Of a DNA stretch of 64,000 nucleotides, positions 12,790-24,870 are shown piece after piece (position 1 is the first letter of the stretch; every line of letters starts with the position of its first letter). The stretch is taken from contig NC_135250.1 of assembly GCF_964204865.1 (NCBI RefSeq), positions 16,402,001 through 16,466,000 of the forward strand, read 5' to 3'. Position numbers and translations under genes: made by a program. The notes beneath the pieces were generated by a model, which was given only the letters and a program-made list of their open reading frames with translations, did no database searches and was not told where the DNA came from. The stretch comes from Styela clava. Its lineage: Eukaryota; Chordata; Ascidiacea; Stolidobranchia; Styelidae.

Positions 12790-14215
12790 AACAAATAGAA
12801 CTTCAAATTTATCAAAATTTTCCAAATATGCAGCCGTTTAACTTAAGATGCTTAAACTCATACGATAAGATGATTGCTTTGTGCCTATATAAGCAAGAAC
12901 CAACAAGTATGAAGCAAAGTGGATTTCGATACATTACGAAACACTTGCATGTACTGTTTATGTATAATTTAATACCCATTATTTACAGATAATAATCAAC
13001 AGGATCTGTACTCTCCAGGTTCCGAAAGTTTACATTTAAATACGAAAGTTTTTATTATTATGTGTTCATTGTTTAAATATAATCAAATACACAAGATGTT
13101 TCGCTATAGTGTTCCGTGAAAAACTTTTAGTTTCACATTTTTTAATTGTCTTATTTTATGATAACACATATAATCATATACTTCAATCAAGTATATTTTA
13201 GATCCCTTGCGCAGGGGTTCCCCGAGACTCTGGAATGTTCCATTACGGTTCCTTTCCACCAAAAAGGCTCAAAACTCCTGATCTTTGGATACTGAGCAGG
13301 TTGAGCAACATGACAAAGCAAAATTGGGATATGACATAATTACATCAGGTTGATAGCATTGGTACAAAAATACTATATTTATATGATGTACTTCAGTTGA
13401 ACCATGGACATTTACATAATGCCAATCCCACACGATAAGAACGTTTAATATAATTCCGTATTTTACAATTTCATTCAAGCCACGTAAATCCTAATGATTA
13501 CGTAAAAGTGGAAAGAAAGGAAGTATTTCATTTGAAGACGTGGGCGAAACAGGTATTTACAAAATAAATGATAAGCATCCCACCTATCATTTTGAAAAAA
13601 CTTTTAGTTTCATATTATTTATAAAGAAGCAACTTGTTTTTCTGTGGTTTATCCTAGCATTATTGAAACCAAAATATTACCAAGCCCAAGCTAATGTGTC
13701 ATATATTTGAAATGCATTGGTATGAATACTTATACACATGTGAGTATAAATATTGCAACATACGATTCCAATTGTAAAATGTAAATTATAAATCTTGTAT
13801 TTATCCAGAATTCCAATGATTATTTTGGTGCGTACATCAGTCACCGCGAATTACAGGGAATTACAGTAATTTAGTGTCAGTCAAAGATGCTGCAAAAGTA
13901 GGCGAGGTCTTCGAATGAAAAACTTGAAAAGTTCTAATATTGACCATATTTTATTATAAATGTTGGGAGTTGTGATTATTCACGAACCAATAATTATTTC
14001 ATCGTGTTCAACGGTTCGGAGATAAATTACAAATGAAAAATTTTAGGCAAGAGTATTCACGGGTTCAAAGAGCTTGTTTGAGAGCCTTTCTTGCTATAAT
14101 AGGTTGCAAAATAGGCCGACATCTTTTCAGTATAACTAATATAAAACACATATAGACGAGGAGGAACATGAATAGACATTTAAACTTGAAGGTGGGTTAT
14201 GGCGAATACCTTTTT
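12790..14215. other. intergenic stretch with a transposon-like end
   Basis: No gene seen. CAGGGGTTCCCCGAGACT near 13212 resembles the left end of the hAT families in this window, but no matching right end was found. Confidence 0.35.
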
Positions 14216-15350
14216 CGCGGCGAATTTGATTCCATATACTTTTTTTTTTAATTTTTGACGTCCACCGCTTACATAAAGTGCACTTCATCAAAAAGAGGCT
14301 CAAATTTTTTAAAAGTCAACCCTACATGAATCGACCTATAATTAGTTTGTTGGTGGTGTATAGCACTGAGAACTCATCGCCTCAATTTTGCATCAGTCAC
14401 TTATCGTCTTTTTAATCATAGCCCAGCATCATTCCGCAAATGTTCAGTTCGAAGTGTACCGGTTGATAACAGTTGGACAGTTCTTTGAATCCGATTGCCA
14501 GACTGTCAATACGTTCATCGGATAAAATGTCATTCATTGATTGCTGGAATATCTGAGCTTCTATTGCATATGCATTTTTGTTTAACATTACAGTATTGTT
14601 TTAAACTTCGTCATGAGGAACTAGAATTAAATACACTAAAAGGGGTTGAACACCTTACTTCTGTTGCTGGAACAAGTTCTTAGTACTACGTCACTAAAAC
14701 TACTTCGTCATTACCGTTTCCGAACTTTGATCGATTTTTGTTTCAGCGGTGTTCAAAAACTCCTGAGTATAAAATTAATTCGATTTTATATAAGTAGTCG
14801 GCTGTTGGTTCATCTTAAAAGTGGGTGGGTTATCACGCAAAAATTTTTGTGGTAAATTTTATTCTATATATTTTTTTAAGATTTTTGGCGTTTACCGCCT
14901 GTGGACTTCGTTTGCGCGACTCGATTGTCCAAAAGTCTACCCTGCCGAAATCGAACGCAAATTAGTATGCCCCGTTGATGACGTAATTTTGACGTCGGCG
15001 TAATTTTGAATTAGTTCAAAGGCAATTATAGCGATCTGTGTACTTATTTTGAATCATATGCTAGTTCTATTGGGCGGTGCATCTGGAAATGCTGCAGTGG
15101 TTTAAATACATACCAATATCTTCAAATAACATCGTTGCATCATTAGAAATTACAGTAAACTTAACGAATCGGAGTCAAGATATACTCAATCTCTGTGCCG
15201 GAACTTTTGCTGTAAAATAATATTCTCCATTAAAATAACGCATACCAGTCTATTTTATGCAAACATTTTTGGGAAAAATTTGATTCTATATGATTGTTTA
15301 AAATTATTGGCGTTTACCGCTTGCATAAAGTGAACTTAGTTTTCTAATTA
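14216..15350 (+). repeat. three diverged direct copies of a repeat
   Basis: A shared block recurs at about 14216-14345, 14850-14972 and 15263-15350. Each copy reads roughly TTTGATTCTATAT, a T-rich run, then GGCGTTTACCGCTTGCATAAAGTG. Copies 1 and 2 also share a following AAAAGTCNACCCT...CAAATTAG section. The spacing is uneven (about 630 and 410 bp), so this is not a simple tandem array. It may be the scattered units of one decayed mobile element. Confidence 0.5.
14412..14588 (-). CDS. short coding-like frame, unassigned
   Basis: A minus-strand frame of 58 residues runs from an ATG at 14588 to TAA at 14412, with a composition unlike its AT-rich surroundings (for example NDILSDERIDSLAIGFKEL and a C-terminal ICGMMLGYD). 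A possible acceptor TATTCCAG lies inside it, just before QQSMNDIL, so it may be a last exon. No domain is recognised. It lies between two copies of the 14.2-15.3 kb repeat, so it may belong to a mobile element. Confidence 0.3.
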   Translation of the reverse strand: MLNKNAYAIEAQIFQQSMNDILSDERIDSLAIGFKELSNCYQPVHFELNICGMMLGYD

Positions 15351-16766
15351 TAAATTAATAAAAATCCATGAAGTTTGCACTAGGTCACACTTTTGTGCAT
15401 GATTACAGCATACTGTTGTTCACAACAAGAAAATTTTCTCCTTGGTTAATTACAAATTATAACAAGGTATTTAATAAGGTAATCTTATTCATTTTCATTC
15501 TTACATATTATTTAGATTCAGTACATGGTATAATATTTCTAAAATGATAACATTTTGACACGATGAGCCGATTTTATCATATTTCAAAATAAATCTTTGG
15601 ACGCCGGAAAAAAATATTATCTATATTTGTAGTAATGAGCATTAATTAATGGTAATACTACAGACAATACGTTAAAATCTATTCATTTCTCCTATGCTAT
15701 TAATTATTTTAATAATTAGATAATCATCAATATGATATCCATAGTTTTTTGTAAATGAAGTCAAAAAATCGGTATAGCACGCTTTCAGGCGTACCTCCAT
15801 TGTAAATTAATGGCAACAGGTTGATTACTTTCAGGAATTAGATTAAAACTGGTAATGGATGACACAACTTAGCTACAATTTAAATCTATGTTTATGAAGT
15901 AAATTGGATTATGTAATAATATCAATAAAAAGTATATATACAAACAATGTTCGTTTCGCATGACAACGGGAGAATGTTACTGTCAAATTTTCAACATACG
16001 TTTCTAGTGGTTTTCATCTAGTTTTTGGCATCCGAAATCGAAATTATAAGTGATATAGTACTAATTTCAATCAATACACATATAAAAATATAGAAAAAAT
16101 GTATTCCTATTTTGTCATAAGAAAACAAAAGAGGGAATTCTAAAATGCATGAACACAAAGATCAAAAACAGAAAGATTTGTAGTGAAACGTCGAACCGTA
16201 AGAATTCACAGTTACAGTCTTTCACCGACTTATTCTATCTTCAACTATATATTGAAAATTTAAACAATATTTCATCGATATTAAATGTAATACACAGGGT
16301 CTCGTTTCACACATACGTACAAAAAAGCCTGATTTTGGGTAAAAACTTGAGTGCCATTAAAAAAAACAGACTTAATTTATTACAGTTTTCAAGTTCTTGC
16401 AATGTGTTTCTTGTTCTGAATTTGTATATTAATACTCTTTGTCATAATCTAGCGGAAACGATGCTATAAAACTGATTCAGGAACATCAGTCGGCGAAGAC
16501 CCAAATTTGTCAAAGTTGGCAACCCTATCTGCAGGTCAATGGCCATTCAAAAGTCAGAACATACTCTCCATTCCAGTTGGCATTGAAATAGTTGTTGTAC
16601 CACCAACCTCAATTGGAATTGACGACACAGTTTCTATATTTTCTCAAATCTTTTACAGTATAACAATCGGTAGGTACCCTCTGTATCTGAATTGCCAAAA
16701 TATGGCTTTTCAGTTCCTATAAAAGTCCACATTTATTCGATTTGTATAACATTTGATTCAAAATTT
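15351..16766. other. AT-rich intergenic stretch
   Basis: A plus-strand frame of 106 codons at 16149-16469 is low-complexity (rich in Asn, Leu, Ile and Ser) and has no supporting splice or domain signal. I treat it as chance. Confidence 0.4.
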
Positions 16767-16984
16767 GGTACTCCCGTAGTATGTGTACCAGGTTATGGTT
16801 AGGCCATAATTTTATTCCGATTTTCCTTATTTTAGTTTTATCACGAGTTCGGGGACTGTCTGTGTTAGCCAAGTGAATATCCCCCTGCCCATAGGTTTCA
16901 GTCCCTTTACAAAACTTGATATAAAATAGGTGAACAAAATTAGTTACCTCCATATTGGTACACATAGGCTACTTCTGAAGCGTC
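16767..16984. mobile_element. small MITE, family GGTACTCC
   Basis: The left end GGTACTCCCGTAGTATGTGTACC is imperfectly matched by the inverted right end, which reads GACGCTTCAGAAGTAG then TATGTGTACCAATATGG. Flanks are CAAAATTT on both sides (16759-16766 and 16985-16992), a perfect 8-bp duplication. It is 218 bp and noncoding. A second member lies at 49874-49978. Confidence 0.65.
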
Positions 16985-17734
16985 CAAAATTTGAAAAATG
17001 ATAAAAAGCGGGATGACATGGAAGTCTGAAAAACAGAACTGTTATAATATAGCTATCTGACCGAATATTTGACAGAATTTTCTGCCATTAGACGTGGACC
17101 TCTCTTTGGAAATAGGGTGTTGACGCAAGGTCACGAACCGTGGGTTTATCAGTTTATGTAGTCAGCAATCACTTTATATGGACAAAATTAAAGATAATCT
17201 AAACTTTTAGACACGTAGACATGCATTGACGATTCGCAAACAGCGCGTTACATCATCAACAAATAGTTTACCTGAAAGGTATTTTTACAAAAAATTGTCT
17301 ATATACAATCCAGTCATCATCACCCTGTTTCAACAACCGTCAATAAATGCATGACGTGACCACCAATTAAGAGAGGATAAATTTAAAAAAAAGTTGCAGC
17401 AATTTTTAGTGAATATCTGGGCAGTTCTTGAAAAATTTGCGATTTCTGTGGTGTATTTATTACGTCGTAAATCGCATGACTACTTGTTCTGTCCTTGGCC
17501 GGAGTTTCCGGCCAGTCGATGGTTTGAGTTGGTTAGTAAAAGAAGTACAACGTCTATACGTGTGTATTTCTTGCGAACATAACGGCGATAAGAACACAAC
17601 AAAACTGGCGATGAGGATGGGATACACACATGTGGAAGACTCGAAATATTACAGGGATTGCACAGGCGTTGATGAGACACTGTTTATTGTTTATATGTGA
17701 GACAGCGTCAAGAGATTCCCTGTAACTCAAGAAA

Positions 17735-18498
17735 ATGGCTTAGATAATGATTCAATATGATGAAAGTTATTGGCCACTTTATTGTGAGCAATAAGAACAG
17801 TATATTATCGCAAATGATATTGCAGATGAGAGAAAGGTACCAACGTTAATTGCAAACTTACCTACTAATACCTACCAAATACTACACAATCTTTTGGCCC
17901 CCGACTTACCTAGGTCCAAAACATATGATGTTATAAAGAAAACCTTGCACAATCATTTAAAACCGAAGCGTTCCGTTTTTGTGAAAAGGTTCGCATTCCA
18001 CAGTGGGGATCAAAAGTTTTCCGAAGGGGTTCGTGAATATGCAGCAGAGCTGAGAAGGGTGTTAATTCGGCCCATAAATTAAGGGATGATTTCATTCGCG
18101 ATAGCTTAATTTTTGGTATACTCGATCAGGCTACCAGAAAAAGGTTAATGGCAAAAGATGAAGAAAAATTAGATCTTTATAAGGCATTTCGAATTGCAAT
18201 GTCAGTGGAATTGGCAAACAGGGATATGGCTGAAAAATCGGGTGGCAGTGTTATGCCAATGGTAAAGGAACAGTATTTATCTAGAATGCAACGGTTCAAT
18301 ACCGTAAAATGTAAGCACTGTGGTAAAACTGCACACGATTTCAAACATTGTCATTACAAAAACTCTCAGCGTTTTAACTGTGGTCGTCAATGTGCAACAG
18401 GTTTGCACACGACGTAAGCCAGTGATGTCGGAAGAAAACACATGGAATGACAGACGCAATAATGATGAATCACGAAGTGCAAATGTTATATACTAAAG
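17735..18498 (+). mobile_element. Ty3/gypsy-like gag remnant
   Basis: Three frames on the plus strand join into one gag-like protein. The first (about 17735-18062) contains stops near its start and the residues NDIADERKVPTLIANLP and YDVIKKTLHNHLKPKRSVF. The second (about 18070-18390) contains KLRDDFIRDSLIFGILDQ and a CCHC zinc knuckle that starts CKHCGKTAHDFKHC. The third continues to 18495. At least two frameshifts and two early stops make it nonfunctional. The pattern (a capsid-like region, then zinc knuckles) is that of gag in Ty3/gypsy elements of the K02A2.6-like type found in many invertebrates. It is cut by the hAT element at 18499 and resumes at 23065. No LTR was found. Confidence 0.7.
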
Positions 18499-19228
18499 CA
18501 GGGCTTCCCAAACTTTTGAGCTCGCGGCCCCTTTTAATTTATTAAACTTTTTCGCGGCCCTTGTTCACGCCAATAATGCTAAACAGTTCAAAATATGCAT
18601 TTTTGATATTTTATTGACACTAATTCTTGATACTATTTTATTGAGCTAATTCTCAACTTTTAATAGGGCTACTCAATAACAAAAACATCTTTACTCAGAT
18701 TATTCAATGTAATTTGTGCGAATGCTTCTTGCTGCATAGCAAGTTCAGCCGTGGCGCAATGTTTGTTTATGCAGGCCTAATGATGAATTACGATGTCTGC
18801 CCACCGACGACCTAGTCCTAATACGGAATTGTTCACTCTTATGGTATAAACTTAGAATAAATCAGTGGTTTGCAGCGGCAACAAATCATCAAAGAAAAAA
18901 CTAATGGCGCACCTCCACGAAAAATATGCTGCCGCGAAATAAAACACAAGTTTGTCATCGTTAATATGTACTTTATGCGTTTTGAGGTTATAAACACGTT
19001 AATCTTTTTTTCTTAACTCTGCCTAGTTTTTCTTTAAAATGCTTAAAACTCACTCATGTTCGATAAACTCGGTCCAGCAAATGAATAAACTGCGGCAGCA
19101 TTAGGGTTTACCTGTTACGTAACAACGTAACAGAAAGTAAATAATCTAGAACGATAAAATGAATTTGATTCATATACACATCATTTGCTTTAAATGAGAA
19201 ACAATAAAACATTTAGAATAAATAAAAT

Positions 19229-19454
19229 ATGTTTCGAGGCGCACTGAGCAAATCGCCTTCCGGAACCGCTAGCTAAGCGATTAAAGCCGACATTGTTATG
19301 CAAGCACGCAAATCGGGTCTTACGATCAGTATATGCATTGTTATGCAAGCGTGATGATTCTACCGTTTAATTCTGAAAATTCGGTTTTCTGTAGATAAGA
19401 TGTAGATTAAGTAGATGTTATGTACATTTTTCTTCAGTTCAAAAAGCGTTGCGC
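19229..19454 (+). repeat. 224-bp direct repeat, copy A
   Basis: From GTTTCGAGGCGCACTGAGCA to AGCGTTGCGC this segment matches 22201-22424 base for base without gaps. By eye roughly nine in ten bases are identical. Both copies lie within the 18499-23064 hAT element, about 2.97 kb apart. Confidence 0.85.
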
Positions 19455-19761
19455 AAAATCCCTACGTCTGCGATTAAACCACATCGAGTAAAATTCAATT
19501 TAGTACCATGAAAATCGGTTGAATTTACTTTACTTTGTGCCATGTGCACCAGAAATTTTTCAGTTTCCAATTTCTACAACAGCGTTTTTAATCTGTCGCA
19601 AGCCTTCTAAATCAATCTTGTTTCTTTCCAGTTTTTAGTATTTCATATTGCCGCTCTGAAATCTCGATTTGGGTTGCTTGCAGATGCACTCCTTTATCTT
19701 TAGCATTATTATATAACGACTCGTTTTTCTCAATGGTTTTACAGTTCCGTATGCAAGACAT

Positions 19762-19983
19762 ATATATATATATATATATATATGTTGAAGGAAATTTGTG
19801 GTCATCAAAAAAAAAAAATTAGTCGAAATTAGTCGAATGGTATTGCCGACTTTTTCATTTTCCTAAAAAAATTGTTTGTTCACAGTTAAAGTATATTTTA
19901 TATGTAAATAAAAAAGAAAGAAACCTGCTCGCGGGCCGGATGAAACGTTGCCGCGGGCCGGATGTGCCCCCCCCCCCCCCCCC
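19762..19983. repeat. TA microsatellite and poly-C run
   Basis: A (TA)n tract lies near 19760-19784, an A-rich run near 19807-19819 and about 17 consecutive C at 19967-19983. The poly-C follows two GCGGGCCGGAT motifs typical of a hAT right-end region, so it is probably a truncated nested copy. Confidence 0.6.
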
Positions 19984-20429
19984 ATGTGCAGATAAAACAT
20001 GTCGGGATGCTCCTATGCTCAACAAAGAAATATTGCATTTCCCAGTTTTTTTGAAATTGTCTGTGCTCATCACCAACCTTCCTGTTTACTGAAACTTCAC
20101 TTCCAACGACACGTTTAGGGATGTGCGAAATTATAAAATTCCATCTTGTAATAACTGTTGCGCTGATGTTTCAATCAAGCATTTAGCCGATGGACAGTGA
20201 TGTTTCACCACATGGGAAACATGGTTACAATGTATCAAGATAAATCGAAGCGTTAGTGATTGTGACGTCAAAATCATGGAACACTGTTTTTAAATTATTT
20301 CAGGCGGTCCCGCGATCGAATATCAGGCCTACAGATATGGTACTGGTAGGTTACCGCACCGCATATTCCTTTCAGGGGATAGATGATAAAATATTTTGTT
20401 TTGCCCTACGTGACTATATCTTATATTAC

Positions 20430-20942
20430 GGAGTTTCCCTTTTTCGGCCACGGAACACTCACACTTTTTATATCACCTCGCGGAACACCAAAAAATGAAA
20501 GAGTTAAATTGATAAGGAAAAACGGTGCAATGTAGGGGTTCCCAATTGTTTCGCCGTGGCGAGTTGCAAATGCGCGACAAACTTTCAGCATTTCGAAGTA
20601 AAACCAAGTATAGATGGAGGAAGAACGGTTGACCTTTTGCCTTTATTCTTTAGACTTACTTGTTTGTCTTTAACAAAACCAAAGTTACTGTAAATTTGAT
20701 AATGAAATTAACAGTCAAAAAGCTTAACCGACGGTCAACGAAAATGCCATTACCCTAACTTAGTTAGTCCACTTTAGGCCGACGGTGACGAGATTTCAAA
20801 CGGTCAGTTGGGCAACAACTTCATGATTCTCAGATCGCCATGGCGACCAATTTAGATGTATTTTTGATTCCTTTTCCACGCAACACTCAGAAGATGCTCG
20901 CGGAACATTAGTGTTCAGCGGAACACAGTTTGGGAAGCGCTG
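20430..20942. mobile_element. nested nonautonomous hAT-like element
   Basis: The left part has GTTTCCCTTTTTCGGCCACGG followed by repeated GCGGAACAC motifs. The right end reads GCGGAACACAGTTTGGGAAG followed by CGCTG, the inverse of a CAGCGCTTCCCAAAC terminus. Both ends share the GGAACAC subterminal motif. The left terminus has decayed and no clean target duplication is visible. Confidence 0.5.
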
Positions 20943-21019
20943 TTATGCTGTTATATTGAAAGCATTAATCATGCTAACTGAGCTAAGTGACTTGCGGGCC
21001 GCACTAACAATAAACTTTA

Positions 21020-21093
21020 ATACCAAGGCGGGGGCCACAAACTATCATCCTGCGGGCCGCAATTGGCCCGCGGCAGCAAGTTTGAGACCCCTG
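21020..21093. mobile_element. solitary hAT right end
   Basis: The stretch has GCGGGCCGCA and GGCCCGCGGC motifs and ends AAGTTTGAGACCCCTG, the inverse of a CAGGGGTCTCAAACTT terminus. No matching left end was found, so it is probably a fragment. Confidence 0.5.
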
Positions 21094-22198
21094 CATAGAT
21101 GAATACTATCCAATATTTCATCTGCACAAAACTTTCGTTTAAAATCCATTGTAAATATAGCGATATCAGAAATGTAGCGTATATGCAGTAATTTCCAAAA
21201 AATAATGAGGCCGCAAAATGTAAAACACCAGGTGAGCTACGCGTTCCCGTTATCAGTTTTTTTTTATTCAATTTTCATGATATCCAACGGTGAATAATTA
21301 GCCTTGATGTTTCCGGCGGAACCTCATAAATGCATGAAGATCAAATATTTCACTTTGGCCATTCATTTTCGTCCCATATTCAAATAATAAACGTATATAA
21401 AATGGCCTTTATATTCTATCAATTTTACTATGTTCGATCAAGATTCGTCTGAATATAAGGGTTCTATCTGCGGCCGAGGATATGATACTGATGCAATGAT
21501 GACACAACCTGAACTCAAGCTGTGAACGACCAGATGTGCAATTGCGCAATCTACCTCACGCAAAGCGTTACGCACGAAACGTCCATGAACGTTATCACGA
21601 CAATGTCGTCGTCGCCCTATTGCGTCGTTACGCAAACTTGGCGTCAAAATAGTTGATCAATTTTGTTCGCAAACCATTGGAATCGATAGTACAAATTCTG
21701 CAATAAAATGAGTTATGCGTATGCTAAGAAAGTCATCCGTATATCCACCGAAAGGTAATTTTGTATACTTTTCAAAATTTTACTTATATTGATGATACAT
21801 TTCTCAAAAAGGTATTAAATCTTACCAAATACGAAAACTCGGTAGATGGGACTAAAATAGGCTTACACATCTCATCAAAACATCTAGTAAAAAATATTGC
21901 CAGTTTAAAATAAAAGACTAAATAAGCTTTTATATGACATATTACAGACCATCTGATATCTAATGGTTTAGAAGTTATGTTGATTTGAAATTAGAGATAT
22001 TACAATTTTTTAACGCGTCAAATCGATGCGATGCCGTGGGAGGTCAGGGTGAGAGAGTAGCGTCGTTCTGGGGATTCAGAGTTCAAAGAGTTAAGACTTC
22101 GTCGATAGCGCAATTTGTTTACCTAATCCCGTGGAAGTTTCAATTCTGCTAGGGCGTCGCAAAATTTCACAGGATGGTGTTATAATAAAATATGTTAT

Positions 22199-22424
22199 AT
22201 GTTTCGAGGCGCACTGAGCAAATCGCCTTCAAGAACCGCTGACTTAGCGATTGAAGCCGGCATTGTTATGCGAGCACGCAAATCGGGTCTCACGTTCAGA
22301 ATATGCATTGTTATGCAAGCGCAATGATTCTACCGTTTAATTCTGAAAATTCGGTTTTCTGTAGATAAGATGTAGATTAAGTAGATGTTATGTAGATTTT
22401 TCTTCAGTTCAAGAAGCGTTGCGC
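22199..22424 (+). repeat. 224-bp direct repeat, copy B
   Basis: This is the partner of 19229-19454, in the same orientation. After it the two copies diverge at once (CTCCCC here against AAAATCC there). Confidence 0.85.
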
Positions 22425-23064
22425 TCCCCATCTTCTTTGCGATTTCGTATTTATATAAAGCAGGCTTTTCTATCATGGCCCATTAAATGTGACTTCACTG
22501 ACTGTTGTTAGATTTTGTTTGTTTGTTTATATAAAACTCATTGCAAAAAAAGGAATTATATTGAAATGTATCAATACGTACGGTATTTTTCACGGGAAGT
22601 CGCAACTTGAGCATATTTCTGGAGGTCGTCACAATGTAATTAAGTTCGAAAACCACTGAGTCCTGGTTGATAGAAAGAAATCTACTTTTCAAATGGTTAA
22701 TAATCTATATGTAGCAGCTATTTCAAATGAAAACGTGCTATTAAACTGGTATCATATTCCGGTATTCATATTTTGTATATTATTCTCGTTATTCTCTACT
22801 TCCCCCCAAATTGAGCCCCAGTGTTCGAAAGAAAATTGAAGACAATGCCTTATTTTCGGGAAAACACGCTGTGATGATGTACATTCACTCGGAATCGTGA
22901 AATTATCGTTTTACACTATTTTTAATAATTGTATTTCAAATCAAGAGTCTGAAAATGTGCAATAGATATAGTACTTTGTGTAAAATTGGTGTTCTTTTCG
23001 CAGCCCCCTAGAATTCGTTTCGCAGCCCCTTCCAGGGCCGCGGCCCCTAGTTTGGGAAGCCCTG

Positions 23065-23210
23065 GACTAGAGAAACGACGGCAATGACAGTTCAATTTGT
23101 GGAATTCGTCGGATTCGTCGTTCGTAGAGGTTGGTAATTTACGTATTAATGGCACAATTTGGCTTTTTGCTATTGTCAATGGGAAAACACTTAGAATGGA
23201 ACCGAAATGA
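23065..23210 (+). mobile_element. gypsy remnant resumes: linker and protease start
   Basis: Immediately right of the hAT element the plus strand reads NSSDSSFVEVGNLRINGTIW and then FAIVNGKTLRMEPK before a TGA at 23208-23210. The VNGK-x-x-R-M-E sequence is the segment that normally precedes the catalytic DTG of a Ty3/gypsy aspartic protease; the DTG itself is missing here. This fits as the continuation of the gag frame interrupted at 18498. An upstream in-frame TGA shows further decay. Confidence 0.55.
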
Positions 23211-24168
23211 CTATAAACCAAGTGAGGACATGCATTGGTAAAGTTATAAACGCTTGTGCGACGTCACCCCGCCATTTTGTGTCCAGAGTTCTATCGCTGT
23301 ATGATCCTAACTAAGTGATTTAAACCTGCGATCGTTAAACAGTTGAATAAAAATAAACGATGCTCAATAATTCGAACCAAACTTTCGCAGCGGCAAAACG
23401 AATGAACATTTTTCTGAAAAATTAATCTTCCGCAGATGTTTCTCAGATAACTCGGCTCGGTGGTATGGTCAGCAGATACAAAGTTAAGGTTAAAGTCAAC
23501 TTCACTCGATAAATCAACATCCAATATGACCAAAAAAGTTGAAGAGATACACATTTTTTTATAAAAATTCCTGATGTAAGTATTGCTATTTGCACGGAAC
23601 TTATTTTAACAAACTGGCAGAACTACAATACAAGTTACACTACAGAAACTTGCAACTATTAGTGCGGTACATCGTACATGTCATGATATTAAAATATGCG
23701 TATCGCAAATTTTCAACAAGGTGTACATTGCCAAAATATAATAAAAAAATATACTACATGCATGGGATGAAAGATAACGGCATATATCAAGGTTACAAGA
23801 ACATTTAATAACCTGGAGTGTATAAAATATTATATTATCTATTTGACTTGAGCTCTACAAAACCAACTACTTTCCCCTTTTCTATGCTTCTGCGTCGGTG
23901 GATCCGTATGCATATAGTGCAAGGATGCTGTAGCGAGAGTGAAGATAACTATCCTGAGTAATTCATTAAATAAATAGTCTTGCTGCACAATAACACAAAT
24001 ATAATTCTGTAACGTTTCGTCTGGATATTTATTGGTTTTACAAACATAATATATAGACATGAAAACAAAGAAGGAGCAGATGAATTTAAATGGTTGCACC
24101 GAGTATTATTCTACGTTAGAGTGTGCTGTGCTGTTTAAGTCAAATTTTTCGACAAGCATGCAGGAATT

Positions 24169-24870
24169 ATGAAACGCTATCTCATGCAAAGAAATTACGA
24201 AGAGACTTCTATTGACAAAACAATAAAATTGGCAAAAGAAATGAACAGAGAAAACAAGGTCAGCAACTATTGCCATTTATTACCAACTACCACCCAAACC
24301 AACCGCACTTTAGAAAAAAGATTTCGGACTACCAATATATTTTTGACAACAATGCACGACTAAAAGAGATTTTCCCTCAACCTCCGAAAATTGCATATAG
24401 AAAATGTCCTACACTACGCGATAGACTGGTTAGAGCTAAACTACAACCAGTAATATCACAGAAAGTACAATCTGGTTTTTATAAATGTAATAGAAAAGCA
24501 TGCACAAAAATAAGTACCGGGAACGTGACGGGAGTTCATATAAACATTAACGAAAGAATAAGTTGCAAATCAAAAAATGTTATTTATCTAATAAACTGTA
24601 AGAAATGTCGGATGCAGTGTATCGGCGAGACCGGAAGGTCGTTAAAATATCGAATAACGGAACATCTGAGAAGTATTACAAAAAAGAAATATGATTTAGT
24701 AGTGAGAGAACACTTCAACAAACTGGGACATTCAATAAATGACTTTTCAGTAACTGGAATGAAAAAAACTAGTTAGAGACCAGGGCTATCACCAAACAGT
24801 AGAAGCATACTACATCAACAAATTCGGAACATTGGAACCCCAAGAACTCAATTCACGGAAGAAATAGACT
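24169..24870 (+). pseudogene. Penelope-type C-terminal region with GIY-YIG endonuclease, frameshifted
   Basis: Three frames together form the C-terminal part of a Penelope polyprotein. The first segment (24169 to about 24265) has SIDKTIKLAKEMNRENK. The second (24270-24776) has RKCPTLRDRLVRAKL, a cysteine pair region (FYKCNRKAC), then the endonuclease core NVIYLINCKKC with IGETGRSLKYRITEHL and REHFNKLGHS. The third (24775-24867) has YYINKFGTLEPQELN and ends at TAG. The break between segments two and three lies at a run of seven A at 24761-24768, consistent with a one-base slip. The family role is nicking target DNA for reverse transcription. This copy cannot make an intact protein. Confidence 0.75.

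Larger units (their letters stand above)
18499..23064. mobile_element. hAT-type element, 4.6 kb, inserted in the gypsy remnant
   Basis: The terminal inverted repeats are CAGGGCTTCCCAAAC at the left and GTTTGGGAAGCCCTG at the right. Both are followed inward by GC-rich GCGGCCCC subterminal sequence. The flanking octamers TACTAAAG and GACTAGAG agree at six of eight positions, as expected of an aged 8-bp hAT target duplication. Removing it joins two parts of one gag-protease reading region. No transposase could be read inside. The interior holds nested fragments, a TA microsatellite, a poly-C run and a 224-bp direct repeat. Confidence 0.75.

Noticed and set aside
16149..16469. 106-codon plus-strand frame
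   Set aside because: Low-complexity Asn/Leu/Ser content, no splice or domain signal; expected by chance in AT-rich DNA.
19229..22424. LTR retrotransposon bounded by the 224-bp direct repeats
   Set aside because: The repeats do not end in CA, no target duplication, primer-binding site or polypurine tract is visible, and no pol frame lies between them.
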